Shown here piece after piece: positions 16,640-24,900 of a stretch of DNA of 44,656 nucleotides. This DNA is from Planctomycetales bacterium (GTDB lineage: Bacteria; Planctomycetota; Planctomycetia; Planctomycetales; Planctomycetaceae): the NCBI GenBank assembly GCA_016235885.1, contig JACRIH010000490.1:1-44656 (forward strand), read 5' to 3'. The position numbers and the translations under genes are program-made. The stretch's first letter is position 1. Every line of letters starts with the position of its first letter. The notes under the pieces were generated by a model. That model did no database searches. It had not been told where the DNA came from and saw nothing but the letters and a program-made list of their open reading frames with translations.

Positions 16640-17737
16640 ATGCTGGACCTGCTGAAACCGCTCGACAACGCCGTGCTGTGGTTCGTTCGCGACGCTCCGC
16701 CCGCGCTGCCGTTGACGGTTTGGAGCGCGATCGGATTGGTCGTCGGCAACGTGTTGACGACATGCGTGCGGCGACTGCCGCGCGGCGAGCGGCTGCGTGA
16801 TGCGGCTCACTGCGATCATTGTCACGTGCGCTTGCCGATTCGCGACCGCGTCCCCGTGCTGAGCTACCTGCTGCGACGGGGAAAATGCCGCGACTGCGGA
16901 CAACCGATTGGCGTCGGTGTGCTGTTGGTTGAAGCGGGCACGGCGCTCCTGTTCGCGAGCCTCTGGCTGGCCGTGGTTCAATTTGGTAGCCAGACGTTCA
17001 ACGAAGGAGGTCACCGCGACTGGATTCACTGGCGGGTGATTTCGCAGAGCGTGCTGATCGCGCTGCTCGTCGTGGCCACTGCGATTGATTTCGAACTGTA
17101 CTTGATCCCGGATCAGATCACGGTCGTCGGGACGTTGTTCGGCGTCGCGCTGGCGACAATGATTGGCAATCTGCAAATCCTCCCGCTGTGGGTCGATTGG
17201 AACGATCTCCTCGTGAACATCCACGGTCCATACATCCCCGACTGGATCAAACAACATTGGTACGCACACGGCCTGGCATGGAGTTTGACCGGAGTCGTGA
17301 CGGGTGGCGGGATCACGTGGCTCGTGCGTGCGTTGTCGCAGTGGGTGCTCGGTCAGGAAGCGTTGGGCTTCGGCGACGTCACGTTGATGGCGATGATCGG
17401 CAGCTTTCTCGGCTGGCAACCGGTTGTGTTCGTCTTCGTGCTGGCTCCGCTGTGTGGTCTGGTGGTCGGTCTGCTGCTGAGATTCACCACCGGTCGAGTC
17501 GCCGTGCCGTACGGTCCGTATCTCAGCCTGGCGACGCTTCTCGTGCTGTTCGGTTTCCGCTGGATGTGGATTCCCAGCCGCGAAATCTTCGGCGATCCGA
17601 AATGGCTGGCGGTGCTAGCGGGAGGTTCGATCACGGGCATGGTGCTGCTGCTGGGCCTGCTGCGATTGTTCAGGTCGATTCCGGTTACGATCGACCGGCG
17701 TGCTGTCCCGTCCGAAGATTCGGCTCCCGACGATTGA
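16640..17737 (+). CDS. Prepilin peptidase (A24 family, PilD/GspO type)
   Basis: A 365-residue membrane protein. It cleaves the leader of type IV pilin-like or type II secretion pseudopilin precursors. It has the N-terminal cysteine-rich loop with two CxxC pairs (C58xxC61 and C83xxC86), as in GspO/PilD enzymes that bind zinc and methylate. The catalytic aspartates are visible in ATAIDFELYLIPDQIT and LGFGDVTLMAMIGSFLGW (the GxGD motif). About eight membrane segments are predicted. It is longer than typical (~290 residues) because of an extra segment around 115-130 and 185-215. No pilus genes are nearby, so it is an orphan here. Start: ATG at 16640. Confidence 0.93.
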   Translation: MLDLLKPLDNAVLWFVRDAPPALPLTVWSAIGLVVGNVLTTCVRRLPRGERLRDAAHCDHCHVRLPIRDRVPVLSYLLRRGKCRDCGQPIGVGVLLVEAGTALLFASLWLAVVQFGSQTFNEGGHRDWIHWRVISQSVLIALLVVATAIDFELYLIPDQITVVGTLFGVALATMIGNLQILPLWVDWNDLLVNIHGPYIPDWIKQHWYAHGLAWSLTGVVTGGGITWLVRALSQWVLGQEALGFGDVTLMAMIGSFLGWQPVVFVFVLAPLCGLVVGLLLRFTTGRVAVPYGPYLSLATLLVLFGFRWMWIPSREIFGDPKWLAVLAGGSITGMVLLLGLLRLFRSIPVTIDRRAVPSEDSAPDD

Positions 17738-17745
17738 CGAATACC

Positions 17746-17836
17746 GTAGTCCGGACCCCTTGGTCCGGACGAGGCGTTGCGCATCGAGTCCAGCCGTCGG
17801 AGCCGACTCCGACCGGACCAAGGGGTCCGGTCTACG
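17746..17836. repeat. Paired GTCCGGACC palindromes
   Basis: The left palindrome at 17749-17770 has arms GTCCGGACC / GGTCCGGAC around CCTT. The right one at 17813-17830 has arms CCGGACC / GGTCCGG around AAGG. The two copies face each other (GTAGTCCGG ... CCGGTCTAC). The same pair occurs at 42835-43020. The 250-base gap between the prepilin peptidase and the next gene holds little else. Confidence 0.8.
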
Positions 17837-17987
17837 TCGCTGCAGTCTGCTGCAGCCTCGCCGACCTCGACCTGCTTGCCGAGCCGACCCCGCGGTGGTG
17901 TAATTCGTCCGCACGATCACCTGCGGCGACGGCTCGGCGGGAGCCTCGCCCTCCCGGTTCGTTGCGTCTTCTTTTTTGGAGGCCATC

Positions 17988-19343
17988 ATGTCGCGTTCTG
18001 TTTTTGGTTCGACGAATCGTCGCACGTTCTTGCAGATGACGGCGGGACTCGTGGCCGCGTCGACATCGACAAGTTTCGCGGAAACGCCGGACGGACGGCC
18101 GCCCGTGACCACGCCTCGCGCCACGTCGGGTGATGCGGTCGTCGAACCGAATTGGGATGAGCGGCTCACCGTCACCGTCGGCCCGGCCAAGGCGGATTTA
18201 GTGGGCACGAGCGAGAAGGTGATTCAGGCGGCGGTTGACATGGTCGCTCGATTCGGCGGTGGAACCGTGAAGATTCTGCCGGGGACATTTCGGTTGCGCA
18301 ACTCGGTCTACCTTGCTTCGGGAATCCGTCTGGTGGGGTCGGGGGATGAGACCGTGCTCATCAAGGAGCAGTCCGTCAAAACCAAGTTGGCCGCCGATTC
18401 GGACTGGTACGACCAGGAGATCACTCTCGCCGACGCGGCGGGCTTTCAGGTTGGCGACGGTGTCTGCCTGCGGACGAAGAATCCGCACAACGGCGGGCCG
18501 AACGTTCTCAAGCGCACGCTGATCGCTCGATCCGGCAAGCGATTCAAACTCGATCGGGCGCTGCGCGAGAATTTCTGGCAGATGGGAGAACCGACCGCCG
18601 CGACGTTGTTTCCGATTCTGTCTGGCGACAACATCAGCAACGTGGTCATCGAAAACCTCGCTCTCGACGGGAACAAGTCGAACAACGAGAACCTCGACGG
18701 CAACTATGCGGGATGTATTTTCTTGCAGGATTGCAGCCAGTTCCAGATTCGCGGCGTGACGGCTCGCCATTTCAACGGTGACGGAATCAGTTGGCAAATC
18801 TGCCACGATGTCACGGTCGAACGCTGCCACAGCCATGACCACACCGGCCTCGGCCTGCATCCCGGTTCCGGTTCGCAGCGCCCGCTGATGCGCGACAACA
18901 AGCTCGAACGGAACGACATCGGCCTGTTCTTCTGCTGGGGGGTGAAGTACGGACTCGCCGAGAAAAACCACATCGCCGACAACCGTGGCTCGGGCATTTC
19001 CATTGGACACCGCGACACCGACAACATCGTGCGACACAACGAAGTCCTCCGCAGCGGCAAGGTGGGAATTCTGTTCCGCCCCGAACGCGGTCAGGGTTTC
19101 AGCGGTGACCGCAACCTGATCGAACACAACCGCGTGGTGGACACCGGCGGTGACGACGGAGTCGGGATCGACGTGCAAGGTTTCACGTCAGCGATTCAAC
19201 TCGCCAAAAACGAAATCCTCGAAACCCGCCAACCGGCAAAACGGATCGGCGTGCGGTTGGGCGAATCGGTCGGCAAAGTCGCGCTGACCGACAACCGGAT
19301 CGAAGGTTTTTCGCAAGCGTTGACGGACCTGCGGAAAGCGTGA
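17988..19343 (+). CDS. Tat-exported parallel beta-helix protein
   Basis: About 451 residues. GGAGG lies seven bases before the ATG at 17988. The N-terminus NRRTFLQMTAGLVAASTSTS is a twin-arginine signal. The mature part begins with the pectate-lyase-like cap (SEKVIQAAVDMVARFGGGTV, KILPGTFRLRNSVYLASGIR) and then repeating coils: NVVIENLALDGNKSNNENLD, FQIRGVTARHFNGDGISWQI, VTVERCHSHDHTGLGLHPGS, RDNKLERNDIGLFFCW, AEKNHIADNRGSGISIGH, VRHNEVLRSGKVGILFRP. The export route suggests it folds, perhaps with a cofactor, before transport. It probably acts on a polysaccharide. A hairpin with a T-run follows its stop. Confidence 0.82.
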   Translation: MSRSVFGSTNRRTFLQMTAGLVAASTSTSFAETPDGRPPVTTPRATSGDAVVEPNWDERLTVTVGPAKADLVGTSEKVIQAAVDMVARFGGGTVKILPGTFRLRNSVYLASGIRLVGSGDETVLIKEQSVKTKLAADSDWYDQEITLADAAGFQVGDGVCLRTKNPHNGGPNVLKRTLIARSGKRFKLDRALRENFWQMGEPTAATLFPILSGDNISNVVIENLALDGNKSNNENLDGNYAGCIFLQDCSQFQIRGVTARHFNGDGISWQICHDVTVERCHSHDHTGLGLHPGSGSQRPLMRDNKLERNDIGLFFCWGVKYGLAEKNHIADNRGSGISIGHRDTDNIVRHNEVLRSGKVGILFRPERGQGFSGDRNLIEHNRVVDTGGDDGVGIDVQGFTSAIQLAKNEILETRQPAKRIGVRLGESVGKVALTDNRIEGFSQALTDLRKA

Positions 19344-19354
19344 GTCGTGCTTTT

Positions 19355-19491
19355 CCCCTCTCCCCTTTGGGGAGAGGGGTTAGGGGTGAGAGGCGGTCCA
19401 AGCGTCTCTATGCGAGAGTTCAAGCTGCGGCACTGCGCAATGCGCCCCTCACCCCGGGCCCCTCTCCCCCAAGGGGAGAGGGGAGTTTTTT
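19355..19491 (+). terminator. CCCCTCTCCCC hairpins, the second with a T-run (terminator-like)
   Basis: The hairpin at 19355-19379 has 11-base arms (CCCCTCTCCCC) and a TTT loop. A second at 19459-19483 has the same arms and is followed by AG and six T. It is the same repeat family as 13352-13475. The second copy has the shape of an intrinsic terminator on the plus strand and would separate the beta-helix gene from the hydrolase gene. The hydrolase ATG is only 26 bases beyond the T-run. Confidence 0.55.
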
Positions 19492-19516
19492 CAGTCCAAT
19501 GACGAAAGGCTTTCAC

Positions 19517-21478
19517 ATGACGTGCTCCCGGTGTTCGTTCATTGTCAACGGTGTCTTCGTCGCCCTGCTCACCGCGACGCGACTCTGCGCAGCAGACACG
19601 CAAGCCGATCTCAAAGCCGCACTCGCTCGTGAGATCATTGGACCGAAACAGTCGATGGACGACGTTCGCAAGTTCACGGCCGCGCGTGTGCCACCGGTCC
19701 CGGAAGCCAAGTCGGTCGCCGAATGGGAACAGCACGCGAACCGCATGCGGAAGGAAACACTCGACCGCGTCGTGTTCCGTGGCGAAGCGGCGAAATGGCG
19801 GGACGCGAAGACGAAAGTCGAAATGCTCGACACGATTGCCGGCGGGCAGGGCTACCGGATTCACAAGCTGCGGTACGAAGCCTTGCCGGGGATGTGGATT
19901 CCCGCGCTGCTGTACGAGCCGGAAAAACTCGCCGGCAAGGTGCCGGTGTTTCTGAACGTGAACGGCCACGATGCGAAAGGCAAAGCGGCCGACTACAAAC
20001 AAGTCCGCTGCATCAACATGGCCAAGCGCGGCATCATCGTGCTGAACCTCGAATGGTTCGGGATGGGGCAACTCCGCGAGGCGGGTTTCACACACGCACG
20101 CATGAACCAACTCGATCTGTGCGGCACGAGTGGACTGGCACCGTTCTACCTGGCCATGTCGCGCGGGCTGGATATCCTGCTGTCGCTCGAACACGCGGAC
20201 TCATCGCGAGTCGGTGTCTCGGGACTTTCGGGCGGCGGCTGGCAGACGATTATCATCAGCTCGCTCGACACGCGAGTGACGCTCACAAACCCGGTCGCCG
20301 GGTATTCCAGCTTCCGCACGCGGATCGACAATTTTTCGGACCTCGGCGATTCCGAGCAGACTCCGGTGGACCTCGGCATCACGGCCGACTACGCCCAGCT
20401 CACGGCCATGCTCGCCCCACGATCCGCCTTGCTGACGTTCAACGACAAGGACGACTGCTGCTTCGCGTCGGATCACGCTCTGCCCCCGCTCGTCGCCGCC
20501 GCCGAGCCGATTTACAAACTGTACGGCAAGGAATCGCGACTGCGATCGCACCGCAACAGCGATCCCGGCACGCACAACTTTTTCCTCGACAACCGGCAGG
20601 CGCTGTACCGGATGATCCGCGACCAATGGTACGACGGCGACGACAAAGCGTTCCCCGGTGCGGAAATCGCGTCGGACAAAGAAGTGAAGACGGCGGATGA
20701 ATTGAAGATCGAAATACCGCCACCCAACGAGGACTTTCACACTCTGGCGACGAAGCTGGCGGAATCGCTCCCGCGTTCCGAACCGCGTCCGGCTGATTCC
20801 ACCGCCGCCCCAAAGTGGCGAGACGCACGGGTGAAACAACTGACCGGCGTTGTCAAACCACAGCGATACGACGCGGCGGCCGAAACCGTCTCCACCGAAA
20901 AGCTGGGGGACACGGAAGTCATCCGCTGGCGGCTCAAGCTCAATGCGGAATGGACCATCCCAGTGGTGGACCTCGCCCGCGCCAAGCCGACGAAAGCCGC
21001 GCTCGTCATCGGTGACGAAGGCCGCGCCGCACTCGCCGAAAAAATCGAAGCCTTGCTCGCTTCCGGCCATCGCGTCTTCGCGGTCGATCCGTTTTACTTC
21101 GGCGAGTCCAAAGTGGAATCGCGGGCTTACCTGTTCGCGTTGCTCGTTTCGACGGTCGGCGAACGCCCGCTCGGTGTGCAGGCCAGCCAGGTGATCGCAG
21201 CGGCGCAGTGGATCAAATCGCAGGGCCAGTTCGACAGCCTGACGCTCGTCACCGTCGGCCCGCGCACCAGCGTGATCGGTTTGACCGCCGCCGCGCTCGA
21301 CGCGCGAACCATCTCCGCGGTCGAACTGCATCAACCACTGACCAGCCTCAAGTTGGTACTCGAACAGAACCGCACGTTCGATCAGTCACCCGAACTGTTC
21401 TGCTTCGGACTTCTCGAATCGTTCGACGTGCCGCAACTGAAGGAGCTGATCGCACCGCGTCCGGTCAGCATTCAATAG
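19517..21478 (+). CDS. Secreted alpha/beta hydrolase (acetyl-xylan-esterase-like)
   Basis: About 653 residues with a signal peptide (IVNGVFVALLTATRLCA). The N-terminal part (~residues 40-400) is an alpha/beta hydrolase: RYEALPGMWIPALLYEPEKL, VFLNVNGHDAKGK, RGIIVLNLEWFGMGQL, the nucleophile elbow RVGVSGLSGGGWQ (Ser in GLSGG), APRSALLTFNDKDDCC with a likely acidic residue, and GTHNFFLDN with the likely catalytic His. This resembles the acetyl xylan esterase/dienelactone hydrolase group expanded in planctomycetes. A second, weaker hydrolase-like region follows (RVFAVDPFYFGES, GVQASQVIAAAQWIKSQGQF, ending IAPRPVSIQ), perhaps a degenerate duplicate. An alternative start is the ATG at 19499; earlier codons belong to the repeat. 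Confidence 0.75.
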   Translation: MTCSRCSFIVNGVFVALLTATRLCAADTQADLKAALAREIIGPKQSMDDVRKFTAARVPPVPEAKSVAEWEQHANRMRKETLDRVVFRGEAAKWRDAKTKVEMLDTIAGGQGYRIHKLRYEALPGMWIPALLYEPEKLAGKVPVFLNVNGHDAKGKAADYKQVRCINMAKRGIIVLNLEWFGMGQLREAGFTHARMNQLDLCGTSGLAPFYLAMSRGLDILLSLEHADSSRVGVSGLSGGGWQTIIISSLDTRVTLTNPVAGYSSFRTRIDNFSDLGDSEQTPVDLGITADYAQLTAMLAPRSALLTFNDKDDCCFASDHALPPLVAAAEPIYKLYGKESRLRSHRNSDPGTHNFFLDNRQALYRMIRDQWYDGDDKAFPGAEIASDKEVKTADELKIEIPPPNEDFHTLATKLAESLPRSEPRPADSTAAPKWRDARVKQLTGVVKPQRYDAAAETVSTEKLGDTEVIRWRLKLNAEWTIPVVDLARAKPTKAALVIGDEGRAALAEKIEALLASGHRVFAVDPFYFGESKVESRAYLFALLVSTVGERPLGVQASQVIAAAQWIKSQGQFDSLTLVTVGPRTSVIGLTAAALDARTISAVELHQPLTSLKLVLEQNRTFDQSPELFCFGLLESFDVPQLKELIAPRPVSIQ

Positions 21479-21493
21479 AAACTGTTTCACAAC

Positions 21494-21559
21494 CGTAGCC
21501 ACGTTCGCCAGAACGTGGGGGCTCGCTGGTTCGCCCACGTTCTGGCGAACGTGGCTACG
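21494..21559. repeat. Perfect 26-base inverted repeat
   Basis: The arms at 21494-21519 and 21534-21559 are perfect complements, starting CGTAGCCACGTTCGCC, with a 14-base loop. It lies 16 bases past the hydrolase stop. There is no T-run, so it is a dispersed palindrome more than a terminator. Nothing else was seen in the 163-base gap. Confidence 0.9.
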
Positions 21560-21641
21560 ACGCACTCCGTTTGAAACTATCTCAAGCGACAATCGAGAAA
21601 TCGCCCGAGTCGGGTGGTCAGATGTTGCCGCAGCCGACACA

Positions 21642-23882
21642 ATGGAAAACATGCTTCGCCGTCTGACTTACATTCTCACCGTTTTCGCCACTGTCCTGCC
21701 GGCAGTGCGTCCGGCAATCTGTTGTGCCGATGAAATCGACTTTCGCATCGACGTGATGGCCGTGTTGTCGAAGGCGGGTTGCAACGCTGGGGTGTGTCAC
21801 GGCAACTTGTATGGCAAGGGAGGATTCAAGCTGTCACTGCGCGGCGAAGACGCCGATTGGGATTTTGTGGCGCTGACGCGCGACCAGTCGGGGCGGCGTA
21901 CGAATGCGCTCGATCCGAATGCCAGCTTGATCCTGCTCAAGTCAACGATGCAGGTGCCGCACGAGGGGGGCAGACGGTTTGCGGCCGATTCGCAGGAGGC
22001 GGACATTCTGCGACGCTGGGTCCGTTCGCTCGGCAATGGTGCGGCAGCGGAATCGAAGCGGCAAGTCACGCGGCTCGATGTTTCGCCTGCCGGGCCAATC
22101 ATCGCGGCTCCGGATGACGCGGTTGCGTTGCGAGTCGTCGCAACTCTTTCGGACGGCAGTCAGCGCGATGTCAGTTCGCTCGCGGTGTACGATCTGTCGG
22201 CACCGCTGGTCAACGTCAGTCACGACGGCGTTGTGCGGGCGAGCGGTCCCGGCGAGACCACGATCATTGTGCGCTACCTCAACCGGCAGGTTCCGGTACG
22301 GATGGCGTTCGTCCCCGCGCGGCCCGACTTTGTCTGGCGCGGATCGGAACCGGCGAACGATATTGATCGGGCCGTGTTCGCGAAGCTGCAACAACTGCGA
22401 TCCAATCCCGCGCCGGTCTGCTCCGATTCGGTCTTCGTCCGGCGGGCGCATCTCGATCTGCTCGGTCTGTTGCCGACTGCCGACGCGGCTCGCGAATTCG
22501 TGTCCGACCAGCGGCCGAACAAGCGGGCGGCGCTGATCGACGATCTGCTGGAACGAGCCGAATTCGCGGACTGTTGGGCATTGAAATGGGCCGACCTGCT
22601 GCGTGTCGAAGAGAAGACGCTCGACCGGAAGGGGGTCCAGAATTATCACGCCTGGATTCGCGGCAGCATCGCCCGCGCCAAGCCGATGGACCAGTTTGTA
22701 CGGGAACTGATCGCGTCACGCGGCAGCACGTACGCTTCACCCGCGTCGAACTACTGGCGGGCGATGCGCGAACCACTGATGCGCGCCGAGACGACCGCGC
22801 AAGTGTTCCTCGGCCTGCGGTTGCAGTGCGCGAAATGCCATAACCATCCGTTCGATCGCTGGACACAGGACGACTACTACGCGTGGTCAAATTTGTTTTC
22901 CCGCGTCGACTACAAGATTCTGGAGAACAACCGCCGGGACAAGAATGACTCGCACGAGTTCGATGGCGAGCAGATCGTGTTCATGGCTCGGAAGGGTGAC
23001 GTCGATCACCCGCGGCTCAAGCGGCCGCTCGCGCCGCGCGTGCTCGCGGATCGCGCCGAACCGCTCCCTGCGGACGCGGACCGACTGCTCGCCCTCGCCG
23101 ACTGGTTGACGCGGCCGGACAACGAGCGGTTTGTGCAGACGCTGGCCAATCGCGTCTGGTTCCACCTCGTCGGCCGTGGTGTTGTCGATCCGATCGACGA
23201 TTTCCGGGCGACGAACCCGCCCTCGAACCCGGCGCTGCTCGACGTGCTGGCTCGCGAAACGGTATCGAGCCGGTTCGACCTGCGGCATCTCGTGCGGACG
23301 ATCATGAACTCGCGCGTGTACCAACTCGCGGCGGAAGGAGCCGACGGTGAACTGGCCGATGACCGCAACTTCGCCCGGCAGGAGCCGCGCCGGTTGGCCG
23401 CCGAACAGTTTTTGGATGCGATCTGCCAGGTGATCGGAGTGCCCGTGACGTTCAATGGTTATCCCACTGGCACGCGCGCCGGCGAAATCCCCGGAGTGCA
23501 GGCGGTGAGACTTCGGGAACAATCGCTCGGCGGCGGCGACACGTTTCTGAAAGCGTTCGGCAAGCCCCCCCGATTGCAGGCGTGCGAGTGCGAGCGCTCG
23601 ACCGATTCCACTCTTGGCCAGACGTTCCAGCTCGTGAGCGGCCCGTTGCTCAACGATCTGCTGCAACGCCCTGACAACCGACTGGCCGCGTGGCAAATGT
23701 CCGGCCGACCGGCCGCCGACATTGTGGACGATCTCTATTGGACCACCCTCACCCGCGCTCCCACCGCGGCCGAGCGCGACGCCTGCGTCCGCGTGCTCGA
23801 TCAATCGCCGGATCGACGGCAAGCGTTGGAAGATCTCACGTGGGGGCTGCTCAACTCGAATGAGTTTTTGCTGCGGTGGTGA
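21642..23882 (+). CDS. DUF1549/DUF1553 protein with Big-like domain and CxxCH motifs
   Basis: A 746-residue secreted protein of the planctomycete cytochrome-related group. A signal peptide (YILTVFATVLPAVRPAICCA) is followed by a short CxxxCH segment (AGCNAGVCHG) in a PSCyt-like N-terminal module. A bacterial Ig-like (Big_2) domain comes next at ~145-230 (RVVATLSDGSQRDVSS). DUF1549 spans ~250-470, with RRAHLDLLGLLPTADAAREF and CAKCHNHPFDRWTQDDYYAW, which contains a haem-type CxxCH. DUF1553 spans ~480-740 (LADWLTRPDNERFVQTLANR, VWFHLVGRGVVDPIDDFR, SRFDLRHLVRTIMNSRVYQL). These proteins are normally encoded next to a DUF1501 gene; the only one here is 19 kb away on the other strand. The biochemical function of the family is not established. 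Confidence 0.9.
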   Translation: MENMLRRLTYILTVFATVLPAVRPAICCADEIDFRIDVMAVLSKAGCNAGVCHGNLYGKGGFKLSLRGEDADWDFVALTRDQSGRRTNALDPNASLILLKSTMQVPHEGGRRFAADSQEADILRRWVRSLGNGAAAESKRQVTRLDVSPAGPIIAAPDDAVALRVVATLSDGSQRDVSSLAVYDLSAPLVNVSHDGVVRASGPGETTIIVRYLNRQVPVRMAFVPARPDFVWRGSEPANDIDRAVFAKLQQLRSNPAPVCSDSVFVRRAHLDLLGLLPTADAAREFVSDQRPNKRAALIDDLLERAEFADCWALKWADLLRVEEKTLDRKGVQNYHAWIRGSIARAKPMDQFVRELIASRGSTYASPASNYWRAMREPLMRAETTAQVFLGLRLQCAKCHNHPFDRWTQDDYYAWSNLFSRVDYKILENNRRDKNDSHEFDGEQIVFMARKGDVDHPRLKRPLAPRVLADRAEPLPADADRLLALADWLTRPDNERFVQTLANRVWFHLVGRGVVDPIDDFRATNPPSNPALLDVLARETVSSRFDLRHLVRTIMNSRVYQLAAEGADGELADDRNFARQEPRRLAAEQFLDAICQVIGVPVTFNGYPTGTRAGEIPGVQAVRLREQSLGGGDTFLKAFGKPPRLQACECERSTDSTLGQTFQLVSGPLLNDLLQRPDNRLAAWQMSGRPAADIVDDLYWTTLTRAPTAAERDACVRVLDQSPDRRQALEDLTWGLLNSNEFLLRW

Positions 23883-23906
23883 CGGATTGGGTTGGCGGTG
23901 TCGAAT

Positions 23907-24719
23907 CTACTTCGCCCCGGTCTTCAATTCATTCGGCGTGTCGAATGACGTCTCGCCGGTCGCCGCCCATTCGGTACAACGGATCAACAGCGTTTGGAAC
24001 CCGGTCCCTTTCATCGCTGTCACGTCGTGCCCAAGTGCGTTTTGCACCACGCGGCCCTTGCCGTATTTGTTGGTCCACACCATCGGTTCTTCCTTGCCGG
24101 TGTTCTTGGGATCTTTCGACTTGTCCGAATACGCGGTGACCAGAATCTCGCTGCCTTCCGTGGTCAGGGAATTCTGGTACAGCTCATCGCGACCGTGGTT
24201 GAACGACTTGATGCCGCGCGTGATCGGATGTTCCTTCTGCACGTTCACCGTGAATTCGTGCATCTGTCCGTGAAAGCCCTGCTTGCGCCAGCCGCCGGCG
24301 GACAGCTTCTCGAACTCTTTGTCAAAGTCGCTCGTGCCGGTGAACGCGGACGACGCATGGTGATAGACGACCAGTCCCTTTCCGTCGTGGATCGCTTCCA
24401 CGAAGGCTTTCTTGTTGTCGTCCGACCAGACGCTCGCCGGATTGGATTTCGCACCGTTGGGCGTGTTCCGATAGTTGAACAGCAGCACGTCATACTTGGC
24501 CAGCTTGGACGAGATCAGATCCATGCTCGGGGTCTCCGTGACATCCACGGCGTGCCCGGCTTTCGTCAGGACGTCCTTGAGAAACGGCGTGGTCTCTTTC
24601 CAGTTGTGACCGTGGTCACCCGTGATGATCAGCACCTTGACCTTTTGCTTGTCGGCGCTCGATGCGACCGAGCACAAACTGACCAGCAGCGCCACCATCG
24701 TGAGTCGAACGTACAGCAT
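23907..24719 (-). CDS. Secreted ThuA-domain protein
   Basis: About 270 residues. A signal peptide (VRLTMVALLVSLCSVASSA) starts at the ATG 24719, with GGAG about eight bases upstream. The mature part is a ThuA/GATase1-like fold: VKVLIITGDHGHNWKETTPF, KYDVLLFNYRNTP, DGKGLVVYHHASSAFTG, HEFTVNVQKEHPITRGI, DELYQNSLTTEGSEILVTAY, PMVWTNKYGKGRVVQNALGH. ThuA proteins are named for trehalose utilisation, but in planctomycetes they are many and uncharacterised. The start upstream at 24758 is rejected because it lacks a signal. It converges with the DUF1549 gene, whose stop is 24 bases away. Confidence 0.85.
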   Translation of the reverse strand: MLYVRLTMVALLVSLCSVASSADKQKVKVLIITGDHGHNWKETTPFLKDVLTKAGHAVDVTETPSMDLISSKLAKYDVLLFNYRNTPNGAKSNPASVWSDDNKKAFVEAIHDGKGLVVYHHASSAFTGTSDFDKEFEKLSAGGWRKQGFHGQMHEFTVNVQKEHPITRGIKSFNHGRDELYQNSLTTEGSEILVTAYSDKSKDPKNTGKEEPMVWTNKYGKGRVVQNALGHDVTAMKGTGFQTLLIRCTEWAATGETSFDTPNELKTGAK

Positions 24720-24861
24720 GATGTTTCTCCAGAGTGAATGACCCGGGGGCTGATTCATCCGCGTGGCCAGGCAGGTGGCTGCGGTCGGGTGATTCTGGCC
24801 GTTGGCGTGTTGGAATTCAACACGCGACGGCGATTCGTGAGCCGGGAAACGATCGAACGCG

Positions 24862-24888
24862 CCGTCGCCGTTGGCTCCGAGTTAAACG
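24862..24888. repeat. Half copy of the CCGTCGCCGTTGG repeat
   Basis: CCGTCGCCGTTGGCTCCGAG and the following bases match the right arm of the palindrome at 34609-34692 in 26 of 27 positions. The left arm is nearly lost. It lies in the 181 bases between the ThuA and GH57 genes; nothing else is seen there. Confidence 0.7.
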
Positions 24889-24900
24889 AATGTCACGATT

